Positions 17,367 to 25,210 of a stretch of 64,000 bases of DNA are shown here, one piece after another. The stretch comes from Azospirillum rugosum (GTDB lineage Bacteria > Pseudomonadota > Alphaproteobacteria > Azospirillales > Azospirillaceae), in assembly GCF_017876155.1 (NCBI RefSeq), contig NZ_JAGINP010000027.1:45627-109626 (forward strand). The letters run 5' to 3'. Position numbers and translations under genes: made by a program. The number at the start of each line of letters is the position of its first letter. Position 1 is the stretch's first letter. Below the pieces are notes generated by a model. It was not told the DNA's origin, did not search any database, and saw only the letters and a program-made list of their open reading frames with translations.

Positions 17367-17758
17367 GATCCGGCTCCCTCCCCTTCGGCGATTTCCTGGC
17401 GGACCTTGCGGGCGATGCGGAAGCACTCCACGCCGGCGGGGATGCCGCAATAGACGGCGATCTGGATCAGCGCCGCCTGAAGCTCGGCGTCGGTCAGGCC
17501 GTTGCGGATGGCGCCGCGCAGGTGCAGCTCGAACTCGTGCATGCGGCCGAGTGCGGCAATCATGCCGAGGTTGAGCAGGCTGCGCTGGCGGCGGTCGAGC
17601 GCGTCGTCGGCCCAGCACTGCCCCCAGCAATACTCGTTGACCATCTGCTGGAAGGGGCGGGAGAAGTCGTCCGCCGCGGCCATCGCGCGGTCGACGTAGG
17701 CGTCGCCGAGCACGTCGCGCCGCACGCGCTCCCCGGCCTGTTGCAGGTCTTCATCCAT
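17363..17758 (-). CDS. carboxymuconolactone decarboxylase family protein
   Basis: A 131-residue all-helical protein of the CMD/PcaC family: DDALDRRQRSLLNLGMIAALGR, ELHLRGAIRNGLTDAELQAALIQIAVYCGIPAGVECFRIA. The CxxC of AhpD-like peroxidase members is absent, so a PcaC-like lactone decarboxylase or related lyase role is more likely. It starts 8 bp inside the end of the alpha/beta hydrolase gene. In this cluster it could act on a lactone-like ring-cleavage product, which is inferred. Confidence 0.9.
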   Translation of the reverse strand: MDEDLQQAGERVRRDVLGDAYVDRAMAAADDFSRPFQQMVNEYCWGQCWADDALDRRQRSLLNLGMIAALGRMHEFELHLRGAIRNGLTDAELQAALIQIAVYCGIPAGVECFRIARKVRQEIAEGEGAGS

Positions 17759-18578
17759 GGCGTGCGATCTCCGTCGGCTGGGAGGATTCAGTCAGGAAGC
17801 GTCCCATCAGGCCGGCGACGGCGTCCGGCGCCTCGTTCAGGATCGAATGGCGCAGGCCGGGCAGGATGTGCAGCTCCGAACCGGGGATGCTGTCGTGCAT
17901 GGCGCGCGCCATGCGCGGGTTGGAGCCGATGTCCTCCTCCCCCGTGGCGATCAGGGTCGGGCAGCGGATCTGGTCGAGGAAGCCGCCGAAATCCGTTTCC
18001 GCCAGCACGCGGTAGGCGGCGGCGTAGCAGTCCGGATCGTTCTCCGCGTTGCGCCGGCGCAGGGTCTGGATCAGGTCGGGGTTGCGTTCCTGAAATCCTT
18101 CCGTCAGCCAGCGCGACAGGGAGGCGTCGTAGTGCGAGCCCGGCTGCCCGGCCTGGAGCGCGGCCAGACGGTCGAGCACCCGCCGCCGCTCCTCCGGGTT
18201 GCGGTTGGCGACGGTGGACAGCAGGACGAGACGCTTCACCCGCTCCGGATGGGTCAGCGCCAGGCGCTGGGCGATCAGGCCGCCGAGCGAGAATCCCGCG
18301 AGGTTGAAGCGGTCGAAGCCGACATGGCCGGCGAGCGCCAGAGTCTCGCGCACGAAATCGTCGATCTCGTAGCGGCCCTTGATGCGGCTGGACCGGCCGT
18401 GGCCGCGCAGGTCGAAGGTCAGGATGGTGAAGCGGTCGGCGAGCCGTTCCACCACGCCGCTCCACGCCTCCAGGTAGGAGCCGACGCCGTGGACGCAGAC
18501 CAGCGGCTCCGGCCCCCGGCCGTCGAGCCGGTAGTTCAGCGTCACCGCGCCGACGGTGAATGTCTGGGAGTCCGCCAT
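17751..18578 (-). CDS. alpha/beta hydrolase, TgnD-like candidate
   Basis: A 275-residue alpha/beta hydrolase with oxyanion-hole motif CVHGVGSYLEAW, nucleophile elbow GFSLGG (Ser about residue 96), an acid residue in ATGEEDIGSNP and catalytic His in LRHSILNEAP. It resembles enol-lactonase and RutD-like enzymes. It follows the luciferase-like monooxygenase gene by 2 bp. In the trigonelline pathway an AB hydrolase (TgnD) splits the N-methylformamido-methylene-succinate intermediate; this protein occupies the equivalent place, though that identity is inferred from cluster composition. Confidence 0.88.
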   Translation of the reverse strand: MADSQTFTVGAVTLNYRLDGRGPEPLVCVHGVGSYLEAWSGVVERLADRFTILTFDLRGHGRSSRIKGRYEIDDFVRETLALAGHVGFDRFNLAGFSLGGLIAQRLALTHPERVKRLVLLSTVANRNPEERRRVLDRLAALQAGQPGSHYDASLSRWLTEGFQERNPDLIQTLRRRNAENDPDCYAAAYRVLAETDFGGFLDQIRCPTLIATGEEDIGSNPRMARAMHDSIPGSELHILPGLRHSILNEAPDAVAGLMGRFLTESSQPTEIARHG

Positions 18579-18580
18579 GG

Positions 18581-19696
18581 TCAGCGCCCCGTCGCGGCCA
18601 TGCGCAGCGGCATTGCGGCGAGGCGGCGTTCCTCCTCCCGCTCGCGGTCGCGTTCGCGGGCGGCGAAGACGGGCAGCACTTCGCGGGTGAAGAGGTCGAG
18701 CGTCTTGCGCTGAAGCGCGACCGGCAGGTTGAAGGACAGGCCGAGCGAGAACTGGTCGACGCCGGCGGCCTCATAGTCCAGAAGCTTTTCGATGATCTCG
18801 TCGGGCGTGCCGAACATCAGGTTCTTGCGGATGTTCTCCGGCTTGTAGTTGTCGCGGCCGGCGACGCTTTCGTAGGAGACGGCGGTCGGGAAGCCGTTGG
18901 TCACCGTGCCGATGTTCTGGAACAGGTTCTCGAAGCTGCGGCCGTAGTCGATGCTGTGCTGCACGGCCAGATCGGCCTCTTCCGGCCGGTCGTAGCAGCA
19001 GGTGCGGCGCTGCATCATGAAGCGCGGGCGCGGCACCTCCGGATGGTCGGCCACCGCCTTGCGGAACTTCTCGCCCAGCACGGCGATCTCGGAGGCCGGG
19101 GCGGCCAGCGGCGTGGACAGGATGCTGGCGCCCATGCCGACCGCCCAGTCGAAGGTGCCGGGGTCGCGCGCCGCCACCCAGACGCGCGGGTGCGGTTGCT
19201 GAAGCGGCTTCGGCACGGAGGTGGCCAGCGGGAACTTCCAGTAATGGCCGTCGTGGGCGTAGTCGCCGGCCCACAGCTTCTGCACCGCGGGCAGCAGCTC
19301 CTTCATGTAGGCGACACCCTCCTGCTGGGGCATGCCGCCGGCCATGCGGTCGAACTCGTACTGGTAGGCGCCGCGGGCGATGCCGAACTCCAGCCGGCCG
19401 CCGGTCAGGTGGTCGCACAGCGCCGCCTCCCCGGCCAGCCGGATCGGGCTCCAGTAGGGGGCGACCACCGTGGCGGTGCCCAGGCGGATGCGCTCCGTGT
19501 GCTGGGCCAGCCAGGTCAGGATGGTGAAGGGGTTGGGGGAGATGGTGCACTCGATCGTGTGGTGCTCGGCGGTCCACAGGGTTTCGAAACCGCCCTGGTC
19601 GGCCATCTTCACCAGTTCCAGCATGGTGCTGGTCACGTCGCTCATCGGCGTGTCCGGCGAGAAGCGCTCCATGGAAAGCGCGACGGCGAACTTCAT
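18581..19696 (-). CDS. luciferase-like (LLM class) flavin-dependent monooxygenase, TgnB-like candidate
   Basis: A 371-residue protein of the bacterial luciferase-like family (MKFAVALSMERF..., FETLWTAEHHTIE, PNPFTILTWLAQHTERIRLGT, GRLEFGIARGAY). These enzymes use reduced FMN supplied by a separate reductase to insert oxygen. A flavin reductase is encoded in the same operon, so this is the oxygenase half of a two-component system. With an aldehyde dehydrogenase and an AB hydrolase it matches the four-enzyme trigonelline ring-cleavage set (TgnA-D). The substrate assignment is an inference, but the oxygenase class is clear. Confidence 0.9.
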   Translation of the reverse strand: MKFAVALSMERFSPDTPMSDVTSTMLELVKMADQGGFETLWTAEHHTIECTISPNPFTILTWLAQHTERIRLGTATVVAPYWSPIRLAGEAALCDHLTGGRLEFGIARGAYQYEFDRMAGGMPQQEGVAYMKELLPAVQKLWAGDYAHDGHYWKFPLATSVPKPLQQPHPRVWVAARDPGTFDWAVGMGASILSTPLAAPASEIAVLGEKFRKAVADHPEVPRPRFMMQRRTCCYDRPEEADLAVQHSIDYGRSFENLFQNIGTVTNGFPTAVSYESVAGRDNYKPENIRKNLMFGTPDEIIEKLLDYEAAGVDQFSLGLSFNLPVALQRKTLDLFTREVLPVFAARERDREREEERRLAAMPLRMAATGR

Positions 19697-19720
19697 GTCC
19701 TGGTCCTTTCTAAGGGAGGA

Positions 19721-21232
19721 TCAGCGCAAGCGGATGACGAAGGGGTCCTGCATGGCGCCGGAGTAGTCGATGACCACGTTCTTCGACCGCGAGAACTCGC
19801 GCATCACGTCGAAACCGCCGCGCCGGCCGTAGCCGCTCTGCTTGAAGCCGCCGTTCGACGACATGTAGGCGGCGGCGCGGTAGGTGTTGATCCAGACGGT
19901 GCCGGCGTCGATCCTTGTGGCGAAGCGCATGGCGCGGTCGATGTCGCTGGTCCAGACGCCGGACGCGAGGCCGTAGCGGGTGTCGTTCGCCATGGCGATC
20001 ATCTCGTCTTCCGACGCGAAGGGCACGACGCCGACCACGGGCCCGAAGATCTCCTCGCGCATGAAGCCCATGTCGTTGCGGGCGTCGGCCAGCACGGTGG
20101 GCTCGAAGTACCAGCCCTTGTCCAGCCCGGCCGCCTGGGGCCGCTTGCCGCCGGCCGCCAGTCTTGCGCCGTCGCGCAGGCCCGAGGCGACGTAGCCCTC
20201 CACCTTCGCCAGCTGCGCCGACAGGGCGAGCGGGCCGATGTCCGTCGCCTCCTCCATCGGGTGTCCCACGGCGATGCGCCCGGTGCGGGCGACCAGCGCT
20301 TCCACGAAGCGGTCGTAGATGCTGGCCTCGACGAAGCAGCGCGAGCCGGCGACGCAGGTCTGGCCGGCGGCGGCGAAGACACCGGCGACCACGCCGTTCA
20401 CCGTCCGCTCGATGTCCACGTCGCCGAACACGACGTGGGGCGACTTGCCGCCCAGCTCCATCTGGCAGGGCACGAGGTTCTTCGCGGCGTTGGCGGCGAT
20501 GCGGCTGCCGGTTTCGGTGCTGCCGGTGAAGACGAACTTGGCGATGCCCGGATGGCGGGTCAGCGCCTCCCCGGCGGTGGCGCCATTGCCGGTCACCACA
20601 TTGACCACGCCGGCCGGGAATCCGGCCTCCGCGACCAGTTCGGCGAGCGCCAGGGTGGAGGCGGTGGCGTGCTCCGACGGCTTGATCACCACCGTGTTGC
20701 CGATGGCGAGGCAGGGCGCCAGCGTGCCGGTCAGCAGCATCAGGGGCGAGTTCCAGGGAGTGATCATACCGACGACGCCCAGCGGTTCCCGCAGGTTGAA
20801 GTTCAGCATATCCAGCTTGTTCACCGGGATGGTATCGCCCTGGAGCTTGTCCGCCATGCCCGCGAAGTAGGTGTAGCTGTCGGGCATGGCGCGCATCTGG
20901 GCGCGCATCTCCTTGATCAGCTTGCCGTTGTCGCGGGTCTCCATCAGCGCCAGTTCCTCGGCGTTGGCGAGGATCAGCTCGGCCAGCCGGCGCACCAGCT
21001 TGCCCCGGTCGCTCTGGGTCATCCGCCGCCAAGCCGGGTCGGTGAAGGCGGCGCGCGCCGCGGCGACGGCGTCGTCGACGTCCTCAGGCCCGGCGTCGGC
21101 CAGCTCGTACCAGGGCTCGGCGGTGGTTGGGTCGAAGCTCGGGATGTAGCGGCCGCTCTTCGGTTCGACGAACCGTCCCCCGATGTAGAGGGCGCGGCGG
21201 GTGCCTTCGAGCGACCTGCAGGTGGTGTGCAT
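19721..21232 (-). CDS. aldehyde dehydrogenase, TgnC-like candidate
   Basis: About 503 residues from the ATG at 21232. It is a typical NAD(P) aldehyde dehydrogenase: ITPWNSPLMLLTGTLAPCLAIGNTVVIKPSEH, cofactor loop FTGSTETGSRIA, general base in MELGGKSPHVVFGD, catalytic Cys in FAAAGQTCVAGSR, and EEIFGPVVGV. It lies between the flavin reductase (44 bp upstream) and the monooxygenase (24 bp downstream). In the trigonelline pathway TgnC oxidises the ring-opened semialdehyde; the position here fits, but succinate-semialdehyde or other aldehydes cannot be excluded. Confidence 0.92.
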   Translation of the reverse strand: MHTTCRSLEGTRRALYIGGRFVEPKSGRYIPSFDPTTAEPWYELADAGPEDVDDAVAAARAAFTDPAWRRMTQSDRGKLVRRLAELILANAEELALMETRDNGKLIKEMRAQMRAMPDSYTYFAGMADKLQGDTIPVNKLDMLNFNLREPLGVVGMITPWNSPLMLLTGTLAPCLAIGNTVVIKPSEHATASTLALAELVAEAGFPAGVVNVVTGNGATAGEALTRHPGIAKFVFTGSTETGSRIAANAAKNLVPCQMELGGKSPHVVFGDVDIERTVNGVVAGVFAAAGQTCVAGSRCFVEASIYDRFVEALVARTGRIAVGHPMEEATDIGPLALSAQLAKVEGYVASGLRDGARLAAGGKRPQAAGLDKGWYFEPTVLADARNDMGFMREEIFGPVVGVVPFASEDEMIAMANDTRYGLASGVWTSDIDRAMRFATRIDAGTVWINTYRAAAYMSSNGGFKQSGYGRRGGFDVMREFSRSKNVVIDYSGAMQDPFVIRLR

Positions 21233-21276
21233 CGCGGTTCTCGTGTCCTGTGAGGGGGCGGGCGGCCTGGGGCCGG

Positions 21277-21807
21277 TCAAGCGTTTTCGGCGGCGCGGAA
21301 CAGGGGCGGCGTGTAGCGGCCGCGGCAAAAGCCGAGCGGGGCCGACGGGCTGGTGCCGAACGCCTGCACGCGGCCGATCAGGACCAGATGGTCGCCGGCC
21401 ATGACCCGGTCGTGGACCGTGCAGTCGAACCAGGTCAGGCAGTCGTCCAGGATCGGCGCGCCGGTGCGGCCCTGCCCATAGGCGACGGACTGGAACTTGT
21501 CCGGCGTCTTCGACGCGAAGAGGGTGGAGACGTCGGCCTGCCCTTCGTGCAGCAGGTTGACCGCGAAGGAGTCCGTCTCGCAAAAGGCCGAGAAGCTGAA
21601 GGACCGGTTCCCGACGCACACCAGAAGCAACGGCGGGTCGAGGGAAACGGAGGTGAAGGAATTCGCGGTGATCCCGCGAGGATTGCCGTCGCCGTCGATC
21701 ATGGTGACGACCGTCACGCCGGTCAGGAACGTGCCGAAGGCGTTGCGAAGCTCTCGTTCATTGATGAGCGGTGGTTCATTCACGGAGAATGTCACGTCGA
21801 ATGTCAC
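21277..21807 (-). CDS. flavin reductase family protein (FMN reductase partner of the monooxygenase), TgnA-like candidate
   Basis: A 176-residue flavin reductase-like split-barrel protein: LRNAFGTFLTGVTVVTMID, GITANSFTSVSLDPPLLLVCV, FAVNLL and HVLIGRV-type blocks (HLVLIGRVQAFG). Such proteins reduce FMN with NAD(P)H and hand it to a luciferase-like or HpaB-like oxygenase. It is the first gene of the operon that ends with the NIPSNAP gene, so its upstream region (21808-21930) should hold the promoter. Confidence 0.93.
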   Translation of the reverse strand: MTFDVTFSVNEPPLINERELRNAFGTFLTGVTVVTMIDGDGNPRGITANSFTSVSLDPPLLLVCVGNRSFSFSAFCETDSFAVNLLHEGQADVSTLFASKTPDKFQSVAYGQGRTGAPILDDCLTWFDCTVHDRVMAGDHLVLIGRVQAFGTSPSAPLGFCRGRYTPPLFRAAENA

Positions 21808-21930
21808 GTGTGCCTCCCTTCCGTAACGAGGGAAAGGCTACGCGGGACCGGCCCGGCCATCTTCCTCCGGGAGGACGGAGGGTGCGACAAATTGTCTCCG
21901 CCGGAACGGAGGAAGGGGCGCGACTGGCGT

Positions 21931-22119
21931 TCCCTCTCCCCTCCGGGGCTCGAAGCCGACGGCCGCAGGCCGGTTGAGCGCCGAAGGCGATCAAAGGCGG
22001 AGAGGGGGAGCGAGACTTGCGAGCGACCCGGTTAGGGTGAGGGGGTTGCGCTTTTGCCGGACGTATCAAGGTGGCGGGACCCCCTCACCCTCCCCTCTCC
22101 CCAGAGGGGAGAGGGTTAC
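21931..22119. repeat. GC-rich paired hairpin repeat, copy C (interrupted)
   Basis: The right arm (GTTAGGGTGAGGGGGTTGCGC... to CCCCAGAGGGGAGAGGG) is nearly the same as copy A, including the GTTGCGCTTTTGCCGGACG loop. The left arm is broken: after CCCTCTCCCCTCCGGGG an approximately 75-bp segment with GCCGACGGCCGCAGGCCGGT is inserted before the GTTAGGGTGAGGGGG tail resumes near 22032. Confidence 0.8.
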
Positions 22120-22146
22120 ATTCCCTGTTGCTTTTCCGCAGGGTAA

Positions 22147-22161
22147 GAACATATAGAGAAC
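22147..22161. promoter_or_regulatory. LexA (SOS) box, GAAC-N7-GAAC
   Basis: GAAC-ATATAGA-GAAC is a direct repeat with the spacing of the alphaproteobacterial LexA-binding site (GTTC-N7-GTTC, here on the other strand). It lies 25 bp upstream of the GTG start of the radical SAM gene, where LexA would block the promoter until DNA damage occurs. Confidence 0.75.
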
Positions 22162-22186
22162 ATTTCCGCAATCAGGGGCACATCCT

Positions 22187-23398
22187 GTGGACGACGCTCT
22201 GCTCGACAAGCTGGGCATTCTGGCCGATGCGGCGAAGTACGACGCGTCCTGCGCGTCGTCTGGCGCCAAGGGACGCAAGGGTGGGGCGGCGGGGCTGGGC
22301 TCCACGACCGGGGCCGGGATCTGCCACGCCTACACGCCGGACGGGCGTTGCGTCTCGCTGCTCAAGATCCTGCTGACCAACTATTGCCTGTTCGACTGCG
22401 CCTACTGCATCAACCGCCGTTCCTCCAACGTGCGGCGGGCGCGGTTCAGCGTGGCGGAGGTGGTGGCGCTGACCATCGGCTTCTACAAGCGCAACTGCAT
22501 CGAGGGGCTGTTCCTGTCCTCGGGCATCATCCGCTCGCCCGACCACACGATGGAGCAGATGATGCTGGTGGCGAAGACCCTGCGGCAGGAGCACGGGTTC
22601 GCCGGCTACATCCACCTGAAGACCATCCCGGAGGCCAGCCCCTGGCTGATCGAGCAGGCGGGGCTGTGGGCCGACCGCCTGTCGATCAACCTGGAACTGC
22701 CGTCCGACCGCAGCCTGGAGCAGCTGGCGCCTGAAAAGGACGGCGCCAACATCAAGGCGGTGATGGGGCAGGTGAACGAGCGCATCACCGAGGCCAAGGA
22801 GGAGCGCCGCCGATTCTCCCCCGCCGGGCAGAGCACGCAGATGATCGTCGGGGCGGACGCGGCGACCGACCAGTCGGTGCTCCAGACCAGCAGCACGCTG
22901 TATGGGCGCTATGGGCTGCGGCGCGTCTACTACTCCGCCTTCAGCCCGATCCCGGAGGCAAGCGCCGTCCTGCCGGTGAAGCCGCCGCCGCTCCAGCGCG
23001 AGAACCGGCTGTACCAGGCCGACTGGCTGCTGCGCTATTACGGCTTCACGGTGGAGGAGATCGCCGAGGGCGGGGAGGGCGGGATGCTCGACCTCGGCAT
23101 CGACCCGAAGCTGGCCTGGGCGCTGAAGAACCGCCACCGCTTCCCGGTGGACGTCAACCGCGCCGACCGGGAATTGCTGTTGCGCGTGCCCGGCCTGGGC
23201 GCCCGCGCCGTGGACAAGATCCTGGAGGCGCGGCGGCACACCCGGCTGCGCATGGAGGATTTGGGGCGGCTGTCCGCCGGGCTGAAGCGGGCGCGGCCCT
23301 TCCTGATCACCGCCGACCACCATCCGGGCGGCCTGACCGACCGGCCGGATCTTCGGCAGCGCTTGGTTGTGCCGGCGCAGCAGCTGAGCCTGTTCTGA
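22187..23398 (+). CDS. putative DNA modification/repair radical SAM protein
   Basis: A 403-residue protein starting at a GTG. The [4Fe-4S]/SAM cysteines are Cys67, Cys71 and Cys74 (CLFDCAYC), followed by a radical SAM barrel, and the C-terminus has a helix-hairpin-helix DNA-binding motif (LLLRVPGLGARAVDKILEAR). This matches the family described as putative DNA modification/repair radical SAM proteins. Its stop overlaps the start of the DUF4130-UdgX gene as TGATG, and a LexA box lies just upstream, so the pair is probably SOS-induced. The lesion or base acted on is unknown. Confidence 0.92.
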   Translation: MDDALLDKLGILADAAKYDASCASSGAKGRKGGAAGLGSTTGAGICHAYTPDGRCVSLLKILLTNYCLFDCAYCINRRSSNVRRARFSVAEVVALTIGFYKRNCIEGLFLSSGIIRSPDHTMEQMMLVAKTLRQEHGFAGYIHLKTIPEASPWLIEQAGLWADRLSINLELPSDRSLEQLAPEKDGANIKAVMGQVNERITEAKEERRRFSPAGQSTQMIVGADAATDQSVLQTSSTLYGRYGLRRVYYSAFSPIPEASAVLPVKPPPLQRENRLYQADWLLRYYGFTVEEIAEGGEGGMLDLGIDPKLAWALKNRHRFPVDVNRADRELLLRVPGLGARAVDKILEARRHTRLRMEDLGRLSAGLKRARPFLITADHHPGGLTDRPDLRQRLVVPAQQLSLF

Positions 23399-24822
23399 TG
23401 GCGTTCCACCGCGTCGCGCTGGGGGAGGGGGCGGACATCAAAGGGTTCCGCCGGGCGGTGCGCGGGCTCGCCGCCGCCGGGGCCGCGCCGGAGGAGGTGC
23501 TGTGGACGGCGGGCGACGCGCCGTCGCTGTTCGGCGGGTCCACGCTGCCTGACGGCGACACCGCTCCGCCGCTGTCGCTGCCGCGCGCGGTGGGGGAACT
23601 GGTGGAGGCGGTGGTCTGCCATCGGGAGCCGGAACGCTACGCGCTGCTCCACCGGCTGATCTGGCGGGTGCTGCATGGGGAGCGGGAGCTGCTGAGCCAC
23701 CACAGCGACCCGCTGGTGCACCGGCTGGCCCTGCTGCACAAGGCGGTGCGCCGTGACCTGCACAAGATGCACGCCTTCCTGCGGTTTCGGGACGTGCCCG
23801 ACCCGGACGGCGGCGAGCGCTTCGTCGCCTTCTTCGAGCCCGACCACTTCATCGTCGAGGCTGCGGCTCCCTTCTTCGTCGAGCGGTTCCAGAGCATGGT
23901 CTGGTCGATCCTGACGCCGGTCGGATCCCTGCACTGGGACCGCCATGCGCTGACGGTCGGGCCGCCCGCCGCGATGCCGGAAGGGTTGGGAGACGACGCC
24001 GTGCTGGCCGGCTGGCGGCGCTATTACGAGAGCACCTTCAACCCGGCGCGCGTCAACCCGACAGCGATGCGGGCCGAAATGCCGAAGAAATACTGGGCCA
24101 ACATGCCGGAAACGGCCTCCATCCCGCGGATGATCCAGGAGGCGCCGGCGCGCGTCCGCGCGATGATCGAGCGGGAGGCCGCCGCACCCATCCGCCGCAG
24201 CCCGGACAAGGCGGTCGCCGCCATGGCGACGAGCCGCCCGGCGACCCTGGCCGACCTCAACGCGCTGATCCGGCGGTCGCCGCCGCTGGTGCCGGGCGCG
24301 ACGCAGGCGGTGTTGGGAGAGGGGCCGGAGGGGGCGGCCATCGCCTTCGTCGGGGAGCAACCGGGCGACCAGGAGGATATCCAGGGGCGCCCCTTCGTCG
24401 GACCGGCCGGGCAGCTGCTGACCCGCGCGATGGCGGAGGCGGGCATCGACCGCGACGCCGCCTACATGACCAACGCGGTCAAGCATTTCAAATTCACGCC
24501 GCAGGGCAAGCGCCGCATCCACCAGTCACCGACCGCGGGCGAGGTGAAGCATTACCGCTGGTGGCTGATGGAGGAACTGCGCTTCGTCCGCCCACGCCTC
24601 GTCGTCGCGCTGGGGGCGACGGCGGCGCTGACGCTGACCGGGCGCAGCGTGTCGGTGCTGCGCGAGCGCGGGCCGGCCGGCTTCGGCGACTGGAACGGCT
24701 TCGTGACCGTCCACCCCTCCTACCTGCTGCGCCTGCCCGACGGGGACGGCGCGCGCGACGCCTACGACGCCTTCCTCGCCGACCTGCGGCGCGTGCGGGA
24801 CCTTGCGGAGGGTCTGACTTGA
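23398..24822 (+). CDS. DUF4130-UdgX fusion: uracil-DNA glycosylase superfamily repair protein
   Basis: A 474-residue two-domain protein. Residues 1-260 are the DUF4130/TIGR03915 domain that accompanies the radical SAM partner (LHKMHAFLRFRDV..., FFVERFQSMVWSILTP). Residues 280-474 are a family-4-like UDG domain: GEQPGDQEDIQGRPFVGPAG, NAVKHFKF, the UdgX-specific KRRIHQ loop with His375, and VHPSYLLR. In mycobacterial UdgX the equivalent His forms a covalent bond with DNA after uracil excision. Coupling to a radical SAM gene by TGATG suggests the two act on the same damaged DNA. Confidence 0.93.
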   Translation: MAFHRVALGEGADIKGFRRAVRGLAAAGAAPEEVLWTAGDAPSLFGGSTLPDGDTAPPLSLPRAVGELVEAVVCHREPERYALLHRLIWRVLHGERELLSHHSDPLVHRLALLHKAVRRDLHKMHAFLRFRDVPDPDGGERFVAFFEPDHFIVEAAAPFFVERFQSMVWSILTPVGSLHWDRHALTVGPPAAMPEGLGDDAVLAGWRRYYESTFNPARVNPTAMRAEMPKKYWANMPETASIPRMIQEAPARVRAMIEREAAAPIRRSPDKAVAAMATSRPATLADLNALIRRSPPLVPGATQAVLGEGPEGAAIAFVGEQPGDQEDIQGRPFVGPAGQLLTRAMAEAGIDRDAAYMTNAVKHFKFTPQGKRRIHQSPTAGEVKHYRWWLMEELRFVRPRLVVALGATAALTLTGRSVSVLRERGPAGFGDWNGFVTVHPSYLLRLPDGDGARDAYDAFLADLRRVRDLAEGLT

Positions 24823-24831
24823 CGAAGAAAA

Positions 24832-24990
24832 GCCCCTCTCCCCTTGGGGGAGAGGGGTTGGGGTGAGGGGTCGCTTACGGGCAACGGCCCGGAAAAGACT
24901 CTCTTAGGGTTGAATCATAACGAAGTTCCTGGCCGTCCGGGGCCGGCTGCCACCCTCACCCCAACCCCTCTCCCCTCAAGGGAGAGGGGC
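24832..24990. repeat. GC-rich paired hairpin repeat, copy D
   Basis: Left hairpin GCCCCTCTCCCCTTGGGGGAGAGGGG-type (24832-24857) followed by TTGGGGTGAGGGG; right hairpin at 24955-24990 in the opposite order. The spacer of about 85 bp is not shared with copies A or C. It lies just downstream of the udgX gene and may serve as its terminator. Confidence 0.85.
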
Positions 24991-25039
24991 TACTCGCCTC
25001 CTGACACACATATCCTGTGCGAATACGAAACGCGCTTGC

Positions 25040-25059
25040 GAAATGTGTGAATCCCGTAG
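25040..25059 (+). repeat. 20-bp GAAATGTGTGxATxCCGTAG element, copy 1
   Basis: GAAATGTGTGAATCCCGTAG. Near-identical copies occur at 42005..42024 (same strand) and 63906..63925 (opposite strand), each beside another repeat element. Confidence 0.6.
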
Positions 25060-25113
25060 TCCTCATCGTGAGGGGCTATGTCATAGCGTCATAGTGGGTG
25101 TTTTTCGCGCCAC

Positions 25114-25127
25114 TTGACGGTGGTCAA
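25114..25127. promoter_or_regulatory. CRP/FNR-family box upstream of nosR
   Basis: TTGAC-GGTG-GTCAA, symmetric half-sites with a 4-bp centre, is the geometry bound by FNR/Anr/Dnr/NnrR regulators. It lies 84 bp before the nosR ATG. Control of nos genes by low oxygen or nitric oxide through such regulators is well established, so this is the likely activator site. Confidence 0.65.
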
Positions 25128-25210
25128 GAACTGGGCAGGTCGCCTGCGCTTTCATCACCCGGCCGACGATTGTCGGCCGCCCTTCGGGCGATGGACACGA
25201 GCGCAGGGCG

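Larger units (their letters stand above)
21808..22186. other. divergent intergenic region between oxygenase operon and SOS repair pair
   Basis: About 380 bp. The first 120 bp next to the flavin reductase gene contain its presumed promoter, with no recognised operator. The middle is repeat copy C, and the last 65 bp carry the LexA box and start region of the radical SAM gene. No further gene was seen. Confidence 0.6.
24823..25210. other. intergenic region between udgX and nosR
   Basis: About 390 bp. It contains repeat copy D, then the 20-bp GAAATGTGTG-type element, then a CRP/FNR-type box 84 bp before nosR. The sequence between 25060 and 25110 is comparatively AT-rich and probably holds the nosR promoter. 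No extra gene was seen. Confidence 0.65.

Noticed and set aside
17751..21807. Rut pyrimidine degradation cluster
   Set aside because: LLM monooxygenase, AB hydrolase and flavin reductase resemble RutA, RutD and RutF roles, but RutB, RutC, RutE and RutG counterparts are missing, and an aldehyde dehydrogenase plus betaine importer fit the trigonelline scheme better.
24832..24990. CRISPR array
   Set aside because: The repeated units are inverted hairpin pairs without regular spacers, and no cas gene is present.
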